A model generated the notes under the pieces. The model did no database searches. It was not told the origin of the DNA and worked only from the letters and a program-made list of their open reading frames with translations. This document shows positions 25,998 to 34,223 of a stretch of 64,000 bases of DNA, piece by piece; within the stretch, counting starts at the first letter, position 1; every line of letters begins with the position of its first letter. The translations under genes and the position numbers were made by a program. Source of the DNA: Devosia yakushimensis (GTDB taxonomy: Bacteria > Pseudomonadota > Alphaproteobacteria > Rhizobiales > Devosiaceae); NCBI RefSeq assembly GCF_030159855.1, contig NZ_BSNG01000002.1, forward strand, positions 169,935-233,934, read 5' to 3'.

Positions 25998-26729
25998 ATG
26001 ACCAGCGATGTCACCCGTCTCATCGATTATTACAAATCCCCCCTGGGGCGCATCTCGCGAACCCTGGTGCGCGAACAGGTGCTGGCGCTGGCTGGCGACG
26101 TGGCGGGCAAACGGGTGCTGGGGCTGGGCTTTGCCACGCCCTATCTGCGTTTCGCGCTGGGCAGCGCCGAACGGGTTCTGGCCTTCATGCCGGCGCGGCA
26201 GGGGGCTTCGGCCTGGCCGCGTGAGGGCCCGTCCCATACCGTGTTGTGCGATCCGCTGGAAATGCCGCTCACCGATGCCTCGGTCGATCTGACCATAGCC
26301 GTCCATGCGCTCGAGCATGTCTCGGACGATGAGGAATTGATGCGCGAATTGTGGCGGGTGACGGCACCCAATGGCCATTTGATTCTGGTGGTGCCGCGGC
26401 GGCGCGGCATCTGGGCCCAGCGCGACAATACCCCGTTCGGCTCGGGCAATCCCTATTCGGGCGGGCAGCTCGAAAAGCTGCTGCGCGACCATAGTTTCGT
26501 GCCGGTGGCCTGGCGGGATGGGTTGTTCCTGCCGCCGTTCCAGTCTTCGCTGGTGCTGAAATCGACCCGGTTCTTCGAAGGCGTCGGGCGCCTGTTCGGG
26601 CCGGCCATGAGCGGGGTGATCTGCGTGCGAGCCCGCAAGGAGGCGTTTCCGGCCGTGCCGCGCCGCAAGCGGGAAGAGCGCTTCGTGCGGGTGCCGGGGC
26701 TCAGTGCGGCGACGGCCCGGCAGGGCTAG
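25998..26729 (+). CDS. Class I SAM-dependent methyltransferase
   Basis: A 243-residue protein with a Rossmann-type methyltransferase core: GKRVLGLGFATPYL (a motif I variant), DPLEMPLTDASVDLTIAVHALEHV and APNGHLILVVPRRRGIWAQR. The C-terminal third (basic, ARKEAFPAVPRRKREERFVR) has no known domain. It is divergent from gloB and stands just before hisC-tyrC in the same orientation. Substrate unknown. Confidence 0.78.
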   Translation: MTSDVTRLIDYYKSPLGRISRTLVREQVLALAGDVAGKRVLGLGFATPYLRFALGSAERVLAFMPARQGASAWPREGPSHTVLCDPLEMPLTDASVDLTIAVHALEHVSDDEELMRELWRVTAPNGHLILVVPRRRGIWAQRDNTPFGSGNPYSGGQLEKLLRDHSFVPVAWRDGLFLPPFQSSLVLKSTRFFEGVGRLFGPAMSGVICVRARKEAFPAVPRRKREERFVRVPGLSAATARQG

Positions 26730-26798
26730 TGCTTTCCTTTGCGTTCGGCAGAGGGTTTGACTATGGTCCGCGCGGTTTTAGGCCCATTAAGCGCAGTC

Positions 26799-27872
26799 AT
26801 GTCATCCCGTCCCACGCCGCAGCCCGGCATTCTCGATATCGCAGCCTATGTGCCCGGCAAGTCCGGTGCGCCGGGCAGCAACGCGATCAAGCTTTCGTCC
26901 AACGAATCGCCACTGGGTGCCAGCCCCAAGGCGATCGAGGCCTTTGCCTCGGTTGCCCAGCACCTGGAGATTTATCCCGAGGGCACGTCCAGGATTCTGC
27001 GCCTTGCTTTGGGCGAAGTGCATGGCATCGATCCGGACCTGATCGTGTGCGGCAATGGGTCCGACGATCTGCTGCATCTGCTGGCCCAATGCTATCTGGG
27101 TGAAGGCGACGAGGCGGTGATGAGCCGCTATGGCTTTTCGGTCTATCCCATCGTTACCAAAGCGGCGGGCGCTGGTATCGTGATGGTCGATGAGGCCGAT
27201 TACACCGCCGATGTCGATGCGTTGCTGGCCGCGGTGACGGACAAGACCAGGCTGGTATTCCTCGCCAATCCAAACAATCCCACCGGCACCTATCTCAGCG
27301 ATGCCGAGGTACGGCGCCTGCATGCGGGGCTGAGGCCCGATATCCTGCTCGTCATCGATAGTGCCTATGCCGAATATGTCACGGCTGCGGACTATTCGGC
27401 AGGGCTGGAGCTGGTTGCCGAAGCCGAAAATGTCGTCATGGTGCGCACCTTCTCCAAAATGGGACTGGCGGCGGCGCGGATCGGCTGGATGGTGGGGCCG
27501 GCGCATCTGGTCGATGTCATCAACCGCATCCGCGGGCCGTTCAATGTCAATCTGGCGGCGCAGCTGGCCGGGGCGGCAGCGGCGCGCGACGTGGCGTTTA
27601 CCGCCGAACTCAAGCGGCACAATGCGCGATGGCGCGATTGGCTGACGGCGGAGCTGAGCTCCAACCGGCTGCGCATTTTGCCGAGCCAGGCCAATTTCGT
27701 CCTGGTGCTGTTTGCCAGCGAGGCCGAGGCCGAGACGGCGTTTGAGGCGCTGATGGCCAGGGGGCTGATTGTGCGGCAGGTCGGCTCGTCCTATGGCATT
27801 GCCAATGGGCTGCGCATTTCCATCGGTACAGAAGCGGCCATGCGCCGCGTCGTTGAGGTTCTCAAGCCATGA
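26799..27872 (+). CDS. hisC: Histidinol-phosphate aminotransferase
   Basis: A class I/II PLP aminotransferase of about 357 residues that catalyses a late step of histidine synthesis and often also transaminates aromatic amino acids. The start of the HisC core is SSRPTPQPGILDIAAYVPGK; KLSSNESPLGASPKA, FLANPNNPTGTYL and the PLP lysine region TFSKMGLAAARIGW follow. ATG 26799 matches the family's start; the ATG at 26763 has a better ribosome site (GAGGG), so 12 more residues are possible. The stop overlaps tyrC by four bases, which fits a role in tyrosine or phenylalanine synthesis. Confidence 0.92.
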   Translation: MSSRPTPQPGILDIAAYVPGKSGAPGSNAIKLSSNESPLGASPKAIEAFASVAQHLEIYPEGTSRILRLALGEVHGIDPDLIVCGNGSDDLLHLLAQCYLGEGDEAVMSRYGFSVYPIVTKAAGAGIVMVDEADYTADVDALLAAVTDKTRLVFLANPNNPTGTYLSDAEVRRLHAGLRPDILLVIDSAYAEYVTAADYSAGLELVAEAENVVMVRTFSKMGLAAARIGWMVGPAHLVDVINRIRGPFNVNLAAQLAGAAAARDVAFTAELKRHNARWRDWLTAELSSNRLRILPSQANFVLVLFASEAEAETAFEALMARGLIVRQVGSSYGIANGLRISIGTEAAMRRVVEVLKP

Positions 27873-28843
27873 GCGTCAAATTCCGCAAGCTCGCATTGAT
27901 CGGTATCGGGCTGATCGGTTCCTCCATCGCGCTGGCCGCGCGGCGGCAGGGACTGGCCGAGGTGATTGCCATTTCCACCCGCAAGAGCGAAACGCTGGAA
28001 GAGGCGCGGGCGCTTAATCTGGGCGATATCTATACGCTCGACGCCGTCGAAGCGGTGCGAGGCGCTGATCTTGTCATCCTCTGCACGCCGGTGGGCGCCT
28101 ATGAAGGGGTGATCAAGACAATTGCCGGGGCGCTGGAGCCGGGCGCGATCCTTTCCGATGTGGGGTCGGTCAAGGCCCATGTCGTCAAAGTCGTGGGACC
28201 GCATGTGCCCGAGGGGGTGAGCTTCATTCCCGGCCATCCCATTGCCGGTACCGAGCATTCCGGGCCATCGGCGGGCTTTCCCGAGCTCTTTGCGGGTCGC
28301 TGGTGCGTGCTGACGCCCGCAGCCGATGTTCCGGCGGCGCAGGTGGATAAGCTCGTCGGTTTCTGGGAGGCCATGGGCAGCCATGTCGAGTGCATGGATG
28401 CGGCCCATCATGACATGGTGCTGGCCATTACCAGTCATATTCCGCATCTGATTGCCTATAATATCGTGGGCACAGTGGCGGATCTCGAAACGGCCACGCA
28501 GTCCGAGGTCATCAAGTTCTCGGCTTCAGGCTTCCGCGATTTTACCCGTATCGCAGCCTCCGACCCGGTCATGTGGCGGGACGTGTTCCTGACCAATAAG
28601 GAAGCCGTGCTCGAAATGCTGGGCCGGTTTCTCGAGGACCTTTCCGTCTTGCAACGGGCGGTGCGCACCGGCGACGGGCCGGCGCTCGAGGCCATGTTTG
28701 CCCGCACCCGCGCCATCCGCCGCTCGATCATTTCGGCGGGGCAGGAAACCGCAGCGGCCGATTTCGGCCGGCCACACGAGGCGCCGCCTGCGCCCGCCGC
28801 CCCCCTCTTCGTGCGGGAGCATGGCGGGGGCGACGACGCCTAG
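27869..28843 (+). CDS. tyrC: Prephenate/arogenate dehydrogenase
   Basis: A 324-residue TyrA-family dehydrogenase that oxidatively decarboxylates prephenate or arogenate to make tyrosine. The NAD-binding motif is at the start (LALIGIGLIGSSIALAAR); LVILCTPVGAY, LSDVGSVKAHVV, FIPGHPIAGTEHSGP and MVLAITSHIPHLIAY follow. There is no chorismate mutase or ACT domain. It is translationally coupled to hisC. Whether prephenate or arogenate is preferred cannot be read from the sequence. It ends convergent with the DUF2125 gene. Confidence 0.92.
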   Translation: MSVKFRKLALIGIGLIGSSIALAARRQGLAEVIAISTRKSETLEEARALNLGDIYTLDAVEAVRGADLVILCTPVGAYEGVIKTIAGALEPGAILSDVGSVKAHVVKVVGPHVPEGVSFIPGHPIAGTEHSGPSAGFPELFAGRWCVLTPAADVPAAQVDKLVGFWEAMGSHVECMDAAHHDMVLAITSHIPHLIAYNIVGTVADLETATQSEVIKFSASGFRDFTRIAASDPVMWRDVFLTNKEAVLEMLGRFLEDLSVLQRAVRTGDGPALEAMFARTRAIRRSIISAGQETAAADFGRPHEAPPAPAAPLFVREHGGGDDA

Positions 28844-28889
28844 ACCAATCGACATTCAGCTCAGGCTGAGCCGAAAATGGTGATTGGCC

Positions 28890-29861
28890 TTAGTAAAGCG
28901 GGGGAATGGCGGCGATCGGCACCAGGCCCGAATAGATGGCGCCGGCACGGAAATTGAGCTGATTGGCATAGGAGCCGTCGGCTGCCGGTGTGCCAAGCAC
29001 CAGCGTGCGCCAGGGCTCGGCAAGAAGCGGGCCGATGCGTTCGGCAACGCCGGTGGAGGTGATGCCGATCTGTCCTTCAACCTGGCCGGCATCGTCGAGC
29101 TTGAGCTCGCCCTGGGCGTTGAGGGTGGATGCGCCGTCACTGCCGCGAACGGAGACGATCTTCAACTGTCCGCCCGATTGCTGCCAGAGCGTCAGCAAGA
29201 GCGGGTCGCTCCAATTGCGGATGTCGTCGGGCAGACCGCTGAGTTCAAACTCGATCTCGGCATTGGTATCGGCCAGCGTCATGCCGGGATAGACGAGGTT
29301 CTGGGCATGGAAATAGCCGGCCAGGGCCGCAGTATGGCGCTCGGCATCATATTGCTCGGGAATGTCGAGAAGGTGTGTCTCCACCAGCGGGCTTTGCGCC
29401 AGCACGGTATTGCCCAATAGCGTATCGGACCAGACCAGGTCCTTGCCGATTACGGAGAGGCGGGCAATGCGCCAATTGTCGAGCCGGATGCTGGCTTCGA
29501 GGCCTGACCAGGCCAGGGTATTGCGCAGGCCGGTAAAAGCGTCGGTGATGCGGGCGGGCCCGAGCGCGGAAGCCAGCAGATGGGTTGGCCGGTAGACCAT
29601 GATGCTGGCGCGGAGGCCGGGAATTTCCGTCACAAGATCGCCGCTGGCGATCCGTGCGTCGGTGCAATCGACGTCAAAGCGGAAGGGGAAGCCGCCGATA
29701 TCGAGCATGCCGCAGGTGAGGCGAGGGCTGGTTATGCCGTCGGCCATGGCCTGGGCTTCGATATTCTGTCGCACGAGACCGGCAAGGACCAGCCATGCCG
29801 CGCTCCAGGCAAGGACGACAAACAGCACCACGGCGCCGAGAATGATGATTCGCTTCTTCAT
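28890..29861 (-). CDS. DUF2125-family protein, membrane-anchored
   Basis: A 323-residue protein starting MKKRIIILGAVVLFVVLAWS: a single N-terminal membrane helix, then a periplasmic domain with CGMLDIGGFPFRFDVDC and VYRPTHLLASALGPA, the DUF2125 pattern of alphaproteobacteria. The Cys pair around residues 50-65 may form a disulfide. Function is unknown. The long upstream in-frame extension to 30041 is proline-rich and lacks a ribosome site, so it was left out. It is divergent from the ChaC gene and convergent with tyrC. Confidence 0.78.
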   Translation of the reverse strand: MKKRIIILGAVVLFVVLAWSAAWLVLAGLVRQNIEAQAMADGITSPRLTCGMLDIGGFPFRFDVDCTDARIASGDLVTEIPGLRASIMVYRPTHLLASALGPARITDAFTGLRNTLAWSGLEASIRLDNWRIARLSVIGKDLVWSDTLLGNTVLAQSPLVETHLLDIPEQYDAERHTAALAGYFHAQNLVYPGMTLADTNAEIEFELSGLPDDIRNWSDPLLLTLWQQSGGQLKIVSVRGSDGASTLNAQGELKLDDAGQVEGQIGITSTGVAERIGPLLAEPWRTLVLGTPAADGSYANQLNFRAGAIYSGLVPIAAIPPLY

Positions 29862-30004
29862 GGGGAGCACTCTTATCCTCGGCGAGGCCGCGGCCAAAGC
29901 CCGTTCAGCATGGGTAAATCCGGGTCGTCCTAGAAAGGCATGGCGGCTAGACCCTGGCGGCGGTTGCCGCTGGCCGTGAGCTTTACTAGGATTTGGGTGT
30001 GGAT

Positions 30005-30565
30005 ATGACGATGAACGCGCAAACGGACATGGCTGGAACACATTGGGTCTTCGGCTATGGTTCGCTGATCTGGAATCCCGGTTTCCCGCATGTCAGCGCG
30101 CAGCAGGGCCTCTTGCGGGGTGCGCATCGTTCGCTTTCGATCGTTTCGACCCATCATCGCGGCACATCGGAGCGGCCCGGACTGGTGTTCGGTCTGGCGC
30201 GCGGTGGGGCCTGTCGCGGCATGGTCTTCGAGGTCGCCGATGCCGATTGGACGGCGGTGCGCGCCTATCTCGAAGCGCGCGAGCAGGTGACTTCGGTCTA
30301 TCGGGATGTGATGCGGCCGGTGCGCCTGACCGATGGACGCATGGTTGGCGCCCTGGCTTTCGTGGTCGACGAGAACCATGAGCAATTTGCCGGGCGGCTG
30401 TCGCTGGACCAGCAGGTGGCCATGGTGCGGGCCGGCGTGGGGCTCTCCGGCCGCAATATCGACTATGTGATCAATACCGCCCGGCACCTGGAAAGCCTGG
30501 GCATCAGAGACCACCAGTTGATGGCTTTGGTCGCGATGCTGGAAGGCGATGCGGAAGCGGCTTAG
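30005..30565 (+). CDS. ChaC-like gamma-glutamylcyclotransferase, copy 1
   Basis: A protein of about 186 residues with the glutathione-specific gamma-glutamylcyclotransferase fold. The glycine loop VFGYGSLIWNPGF, the region THHRGTSERPGLVFGLARGG and VTSVYRDVMRPV with the expected acidic neighbours are typical of ChaC proteins, which split glutathione into 5-oxoproline and Cys-Gly. The start is uncertain between ATG 30005 and 30011. A second, more distant ChaC gene lies at 38139. It converges with the small orphan gene at 30572. Confidence 0.85.
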   Translation: MTMNAQTDMAGTHWVFGYGSLIWNPGFPHVSAQQGLLRGAHRSLSIVSTHHRGTSERPGLVFGLARGGACRGMVFEVADADWTAVRAYLEAREQVTSVYRDVMRPVRLTDGRMVGALAFVVDENHEQFAGRLSLDQQVAMVRAGVGLSGRNIDYVINTARHLESLGIRDHQLMALVAMLEGDAEAA

Positions 30566-30571
30566 AGGGCC

Positions 30572-30916
30572 TTAGGCCGCCTGCGCGCCGGCCATGGGTT
30601 CGGCGCCTTCGAGATCCCAGATGGTGCTGAGGCGTTCGGAATCGGCGGCGGGCGAGACGAGCCGGAACACCCGGTCGGCACAATCAAGTGCGAGACGGAA
30701 ACGCGTGCGGCTCAGCGGGTCGCTCACCAGATCGGCGGTCGAGCCGACCCAGAGCACATGGCTGCCCTTGGCGATGACATAAAGCTCGGTTTCGCCCATG
30801 GCAAAATGCTCGAGATTTTCGCTGACCAGGTCATAGGCGCGGCCCGAACGACCCTGCCAATTGCTGCCGCGGCCGAAGCCATGCGTCACAATCGTGCTGT
30901 CAATCATGCTCGCCAT
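30572..30916 (-). CDS. Unknown 114-residue protein under a LexA box
   Basis: A 114-residue soluble protein, MASMIDSTIVTHGFGRGSNW onward, rich in short hydrophobic/acidic alternation (ETELYVIAKGSHVLWVGSTA, FRLALDCADRVFRLV). ATG 30916 has AGGGGA eight bases upstream. I recognise no domain. Its promoter contains a canonical alphaproteobacterial LexA site overlapping the -10 element, so it is probably induced by DNA damage. No DNA-repair gene is adjacent, and the downstream neighbour (ChaC) is on the other strand, so it seems to be a single-gene SOS unit. Confidence 0.7.
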   Translation of the reverse strand: MASMIDSTIVTHGFGRGSNWQGRSGRAYDLVSENLEHFAMGETELYVIAKGSHVLWVGSTADLVSDPLSRTRFRLALDCADRVFRLVSPAADSERLSTIWDLEGAEPMAGAQAA

Positions 30917-30943
30917 TGCCGTGTCCCCTGTTCGGTAGAACAA

Positions 30944-30977
30944 GAACAAAATTAGAACAAAATGCCGAGGCCGTCAA
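30944..30977 (-). promoter_or_regulatory. LexA (SOS) box and promoter of the 114-residue gene
   Basis: On the minus strand GTTC-TAATTTT-GTTC (30944-30958) is an exact match to GTTC-N7-GTTC, the LexA site of alphaproteobacteria. A promoter reading TTGACG (30972-30977), 17 bases, TAATTT (30949-30954) overlaps it, so bound LexA would block the -10. A third GTTC follows at 30938-30941. The site is 28 bases before the start codon. Confidence 0.72.
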
Positions 30978-31011
30978 GCCCGCGCCGATGGTATGGCTAC
31001 ATCTATGTATG

Positions 31012-31029
31012 TGACAGAAGATTCTGTCA
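31012..31029. promoter_or_regulatory. 18-bp perfect palindrome upstream of the SOS-type promoter
   Basis: TGACAGAA-GA-TTCTGTCA, two perfect 8-bp arms around a two-base centre. It lies 35 bases upstream of the -35 element of the gene at 30916 and 20 bases after the plsC stop. No T-run follows, so it is more like an operator than a terminator. Confidence 0.45.
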
Positions 31030-31049
31030 ACATATGGTAGGTGTGGCCA

Positions 31050-31853
31050 TCAGACACGCGAGGCCTGAAGGGCATCGATCCTGGCGCGCAGCTCGGGGTC
31101 CAGGGGACGTGAAAGGCCACTTTCCGCCGCTGCCAGAATCAGATCAGTCGAATCGGTTTCGATGGCTTTTTTGAGTCGGGCCATAAAGACGTCGGGCGGC
31201 AGGCCAGGCTCGATGGCAGGCAGAAACCGCGCCTGGGCGGTGCCGGGCCAGATGACCAGGCTGTTACGCCCCCAGAACAGGCCGGAATTGAGGGCGACCG
31301 GCACGACCGGCACGTTGAGTTCAGTATACATGCGCGCGATGCCCTGCCGGTAATCGGCCGGCGCCAGCGGGGCCTTGCGGGTGCCTTCGGGGAAAATGAC
31401 GATGCGGCAGCCGCGCTCGATGGCCGCCTTGGCCTGGCTCATCATTTCCGGGATTGCGCCACCGCCTTTCTGCCGGTCGATCTCGATGCAGTCCAGCGAG
31501 CGGGCCGCCCAGCCGAAGAAGGGGATGCGCATCAGCTCCTTCTTGACGATATAGGCGGGCCGGCCGGTATGGGGGAAGACGGCAAAGACATCCCAGTCGG
31601 ACTGATGCTTGGACGCGATGATGCAGCCGCCGGGCGGAATGTGTTCGTTGCCAGTGACGATGGTCTTGACCCCGGTGATCCAGCGCAGAAGACCGATATT
31701 GGACCAGCACCAATATCGCGCCAGCGTCCAGCTCAGCGGCGTGCGGCCACGGGCGATCAGCCCAATGGTGCCGATGACAATGGCCAGGATTGCCGTCTGG
31801 CCGATGAAGATGAAGTAGAACAGCGCGGTGCGGACCGCCTGGACAATACGCAT
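31050..31853 (-). CDS. plsC: 1-acyl-sn-glycerol-3-phosphate acyltransferase
   Basis: A 267-residue LPLAT-family enzyme. The catalytic HX4D motif is H83-D88 (SKHQSDWDVF) and the phosphate-binding motif FPEGTR is at 154-159. An N-terminal membrane helix is at about 10-34. It adds the second acyl chain to lysophosphatidic acid in phospholipid synthesis. It is the fourth gene of the ftsE-ftsX-ycxB-plsC run, 37 bases after the YcxB gene, so cell-division and lipid genes are co-transcribed. Confidence 0.92.
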   Translation of the reverse strand: MRIVQAVRTALFYFIFIGQTAILAIVIGTIGLIARGRTPLSWTLARYWCWSNIGLLRWITGVKTIVTGNEHIPPGGCIIASKHQSDWDVFAVFPHTGRPAYIVKKELMRIPFFGWAARSLDCIEIDRQKGGGAIPEMMSQAKAAIERGCRIVIFPEGTRKAPLAPADYRQGIARMYTELNVPVVPVALNSGLFWGRNSLVIWPGTAQARFLPAIEPGLPPDVFMARLKKAIETDSTDLILAAAESGLSRPLDPELRARIDALQASRV

Positions 31854-31890
31854 GAAGTTCCTCCGACGCGCAAAGCCATGGCCCTGGGGG

Positions 31891-32403
31891 TCAAGCGCCG
31901 ATCCGGCCCAGAAACTGCCGCAGGCTCTGTTGCTGGTCCGGCGTCAGGACCCGCTTGGGCACCACCCTATACAGCCGATCGGACTCGAACAGCAGGAAAG
32001 AGCGTCCATCCTCAGCCCAGCGCACGAAATGGGGCCAGGGCATTTCGAAATCGCCATATTCGGACCGGACGTGCAGGCCGGTATCGGACCAGGCCAGCGC
32101 CATCTCGCCTTGCAGGGAGCGCTGCTGGCGAAAGATGCGGCGCGCCGTTATCGGCGTCAGGATCACGGTGACGGCAATGACTGCTGCAAAAGGCAGCAAC
32201 GAAATGCCCAGCAAGACCAGCCACTGCTCAGGCCGGGTGGCCGGCCCGCCATTGACGAAGATGATGAAGGCCAAAAAGCAGGCCCAAAGCACCAGCCAGG
32301 AGACCAGCACGCGTGGCCGTGCGAGGCCCTGGCGCATATAGAGCCAGGAGGCGGTGACCAGGTCGTCGGCGGCCAGCTTGAACGGGGGCGTGCTGTCCAT
32401 CAC
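31891..32403 (-). CDS. YcxB-like membrane protein
   Basis: A 170-residue protein with two hydrophobic helices (about 32-50 and 62-82) and a C-terminal YcxB-like domain of beta character: LQGEMALAWSDTGLHVRSEY followed by WPHFVRWAEDGRSFLLFESD and LYRVVPKRVL. The family's function is unknown. The start overlaps the ftsX stop by four bases, so it is translationally coupled to ftsX. Confidence 0.8.
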   Translation of the reverse strand: MMDSTPPFKLAADDLVTASWLYMRQGLARPRVLVSWLVLWACFLAFIIFVNGGPATRPEQWLVLLGISLLPFAAVIAVTVILTPITARRIFRQQRSLQGEMALAWSDTGLHVRSEYGDFEMPWPHFVRWAEDGRSFLLFESDRLYRVVPKRVLTPDQQQSLRQFLGRIGA

Positions 32404-33338
32404 GAGGTCTCGGCGAGATAGCGGCGCACGGTCATGCGGGAGGTGATGGCGGTGAGCGCAGCGATGACCGGAATGACGGCAAGAATGCCGATCATGCCAT
32501 CCACGCCCAGGGCAAAGCGACCAAAGAGTACGCCCATCTGCGCCCCGGCTTCGCTGGAGAGCATATTGCCGGCGGCCGTACCGATCAGGCCAAAGAACAG
32601 GAGGGCCGCTGCCGCGCCGAGCAGGCCTCCCTGGAGGCCGATGGACAGGAACCGGCCCTGGAATTCTCCGGCAATGAAGCGGTTGGAGGCGCCGATATAG
32701 TGCAGGACATCGACGATTTCGCGGTTGGTTGCCATGGCGCCGCGCGTGGCGAAGATGATGGCGAGGACCGTCGCCACGCCGATCAGGGTCAAAACCATAA
32801 GGCCCGAAAGTACGATGGTGCCGGCCATGGTGTTGAGCTGCTGCCGCCAGGCGGCATGGGTATCAAGGCTGGCTCCCTTGATGGCGGCCAGATTGCGGGT
32901 GAGCCCCTCGATATCGGCATCCACCGGATCGGCCAATTGCACCACGACGAGCCGCGGAACCTCGATGGCGGCGAGATCAAGACCGGCGCCGAGCCAGGGC
33001 TCGAGCAGTTTTTGGCTTTCTTCGAGCGTCAGGGCCCGGGCCGAGGCGACGCCCGGAGTGGTCTGGGCCAGCGACACGGCGGTGCGCAGGTTGGATTCCA
33101 TGACTTCGCCCTCGACAGGGCGGATCTGGATGGTGAGCTCCCGGCCGACATCGGCAGACCAGGCTATGGCCGATTTCTGCACCAGCACCACGCCGCCCAG
33201 CGTTACCGCCGAGAGAAAGCTCATGATGGTGATCATCAAGAGCAGGGTGCGGCCGGCGACACTTTTTTCCGGCACGATGGGGGCGGCGCCGCGGCGGCGG
33301 CGTAGCAGGGCAAAGAGGCTGGCGACGCGCTCAATCAT
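32400..33338 (-). CDS. ftsX: Cell-division ABC transporter permease FtsX
   Basis: A 312-residue FtsX: a cytoplasmic N-terminus, a first helix near residues 30-52 (TLLLMITIMSFLSAVTLGGV), a periplasmic loop of about 110 residues and three further helices in the C-terminal 150 residues, which form the FtsX/MacB core. FtsEX regulates peptidoglycan hydrolases at the division site. The start overlaps ftsE by eight bases. Confidence 0.93.
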   Translation of the reverse strand: MIERVASLFALLRRRRGAAPIVPEKSVAGRTLLLMITIMSFLSAVTLGGVVLVQKSAIAWSADVGRELTIQIRPVEGEVMESNLRTAVSLAQTTPGVASARALTLEESQKLLEPWLGAGLDLAAIEVPRLVVVQLADPVDADIEGLTRNLAAIKGASLDTHAAWRQQLNTMAGTIVLSGLMVLTLIGVATVLAIIFATRGAMATNREIVDVLHYIGASNRFIAGEFQGRFLSIGLQGGLLGAAAALLFFGLIGTAAGNMLSSEAGAQMGVLFGRFALGVDGMIGILAVIPVIAALTAITSRMTVRRYLAETS

Positions 33339-33993
33339 GGATCACCAGCTCGCCCTTACTGAGCAACATGCGCGGATAGGAAAACTTGTCGAGCAGCGGC
33401 AATTCGTGCGTGGCCAGGATGATGGTGGTCCCCAGGGTCCGGTTGAGTTCGGCGAAGAGGTGAACGAGCCGGCTCGATAGCTCGGGGTCGACATTGCCGG
33501 TGGGTTCGTCGGCCAGGAGCACTTTGGGTCGAGCGATGACGGCGCGGGCAATGGCGGCGCGCTGTTTTTCGCCACCCGATAGCAGCGATGGCAGGGCGTT
33601 CATGCGCTCGCCGAGGCCCACCCATTCAAGCAGCTCGGTGACATTGGGCCGGTATTCGCTTTCCGGCTGGCCCAAGACGCGCAGGGGAAGCGCCACGTTT
33701 TCGAAAGTGGTCAGGTGATCGAGCAGGCGGAATTCCTGAAAGACGATGCCGATATGGCGGCGCATCTGCAGCAGACGGTCCTGGCTCAGATCACTCACAT
33801 CTTCGCCAAACATGGTGACCTTGCCGCGCGACGGCTTGAGGGAGAGCAGCAGCAAACGCAACAGGCTGGTCTTGCCGGCGCCAGAGGGGCCGGTGAGGAA
33901 ATGAAACGAGCCGGGCTCGATCGAAAAGGTCAGATCCCGCAAGATTTCGGGGCCATTGCCATAGCGCAGTCCCACATCGGAAAACTCGATCAA
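33331..33993 (-). CDS. ftsE: Cell-division ABC transporter ATPase FtsE
   Basis: A 220-residue ABC ATPase of FtsE length. It begins MIEFSDVGLRYGNGPEILRD; Walker A GPSGAGKTS is at 35-43, the signature is LLSGGEKQRAAIARAVIARP, and Walker B is VLLADEPTGNVDPELS. The FHFLTGPSGAGKTSLLRLLL region is the FtsE hallmark. It drives FtsX. It is divergent from the zinc-ribbon/cpdR pair, a conserved order in this group. Confidence 0.95.
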   Translation of the reverse strand: MIEFSDVGLRYGNGPEILRDLTFSIEPGSFHFLTGPSGAGKTSLLRLLLLSLKPSRGKVTMFGEDVSDLSQDRLLQMRRHIGIVFQEFRLLDHLTTFENVALPLRVLGQPESEYRPNVTELLEWVGLGERMNALPSLLSGGEKQRAAIARAVIARPKVLLADEPTGNVDPELSSRLVHLFAELNRTLGTTIILATHELPLLDKFSYPRMLLSKGELVIHD

Positions 33994-34223
33994 AAAAGCA
34001 GGCTCCCCACTTGTCCGCCGGCTGTTGTGTCCAACGGCGAATCAGCCATTGCGCGCATCATAACAAAGGCGGGCGCACGATGCGGCAGGTGTGAGCCATT
34101 GCCCGCAGGAAACGGCACAATTGTGATGGTTTACTGTTCCGTCGCCGCGGTTTGAGGAGTTTTAACCCCATCGGCATAGGTTCGGCGGAGCGCTGTCGTT
34201 CCGATTTCCAATTGTCTGGCCCG

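Noticed and set aside
28859..28871. GCTCAG-G-CTGAGC between tyrC and the DUF2125 gene as a terminator
   Set aside because: Six-bp arms with a one-base loop cannot form a stable hairpin, and no T-run follows.
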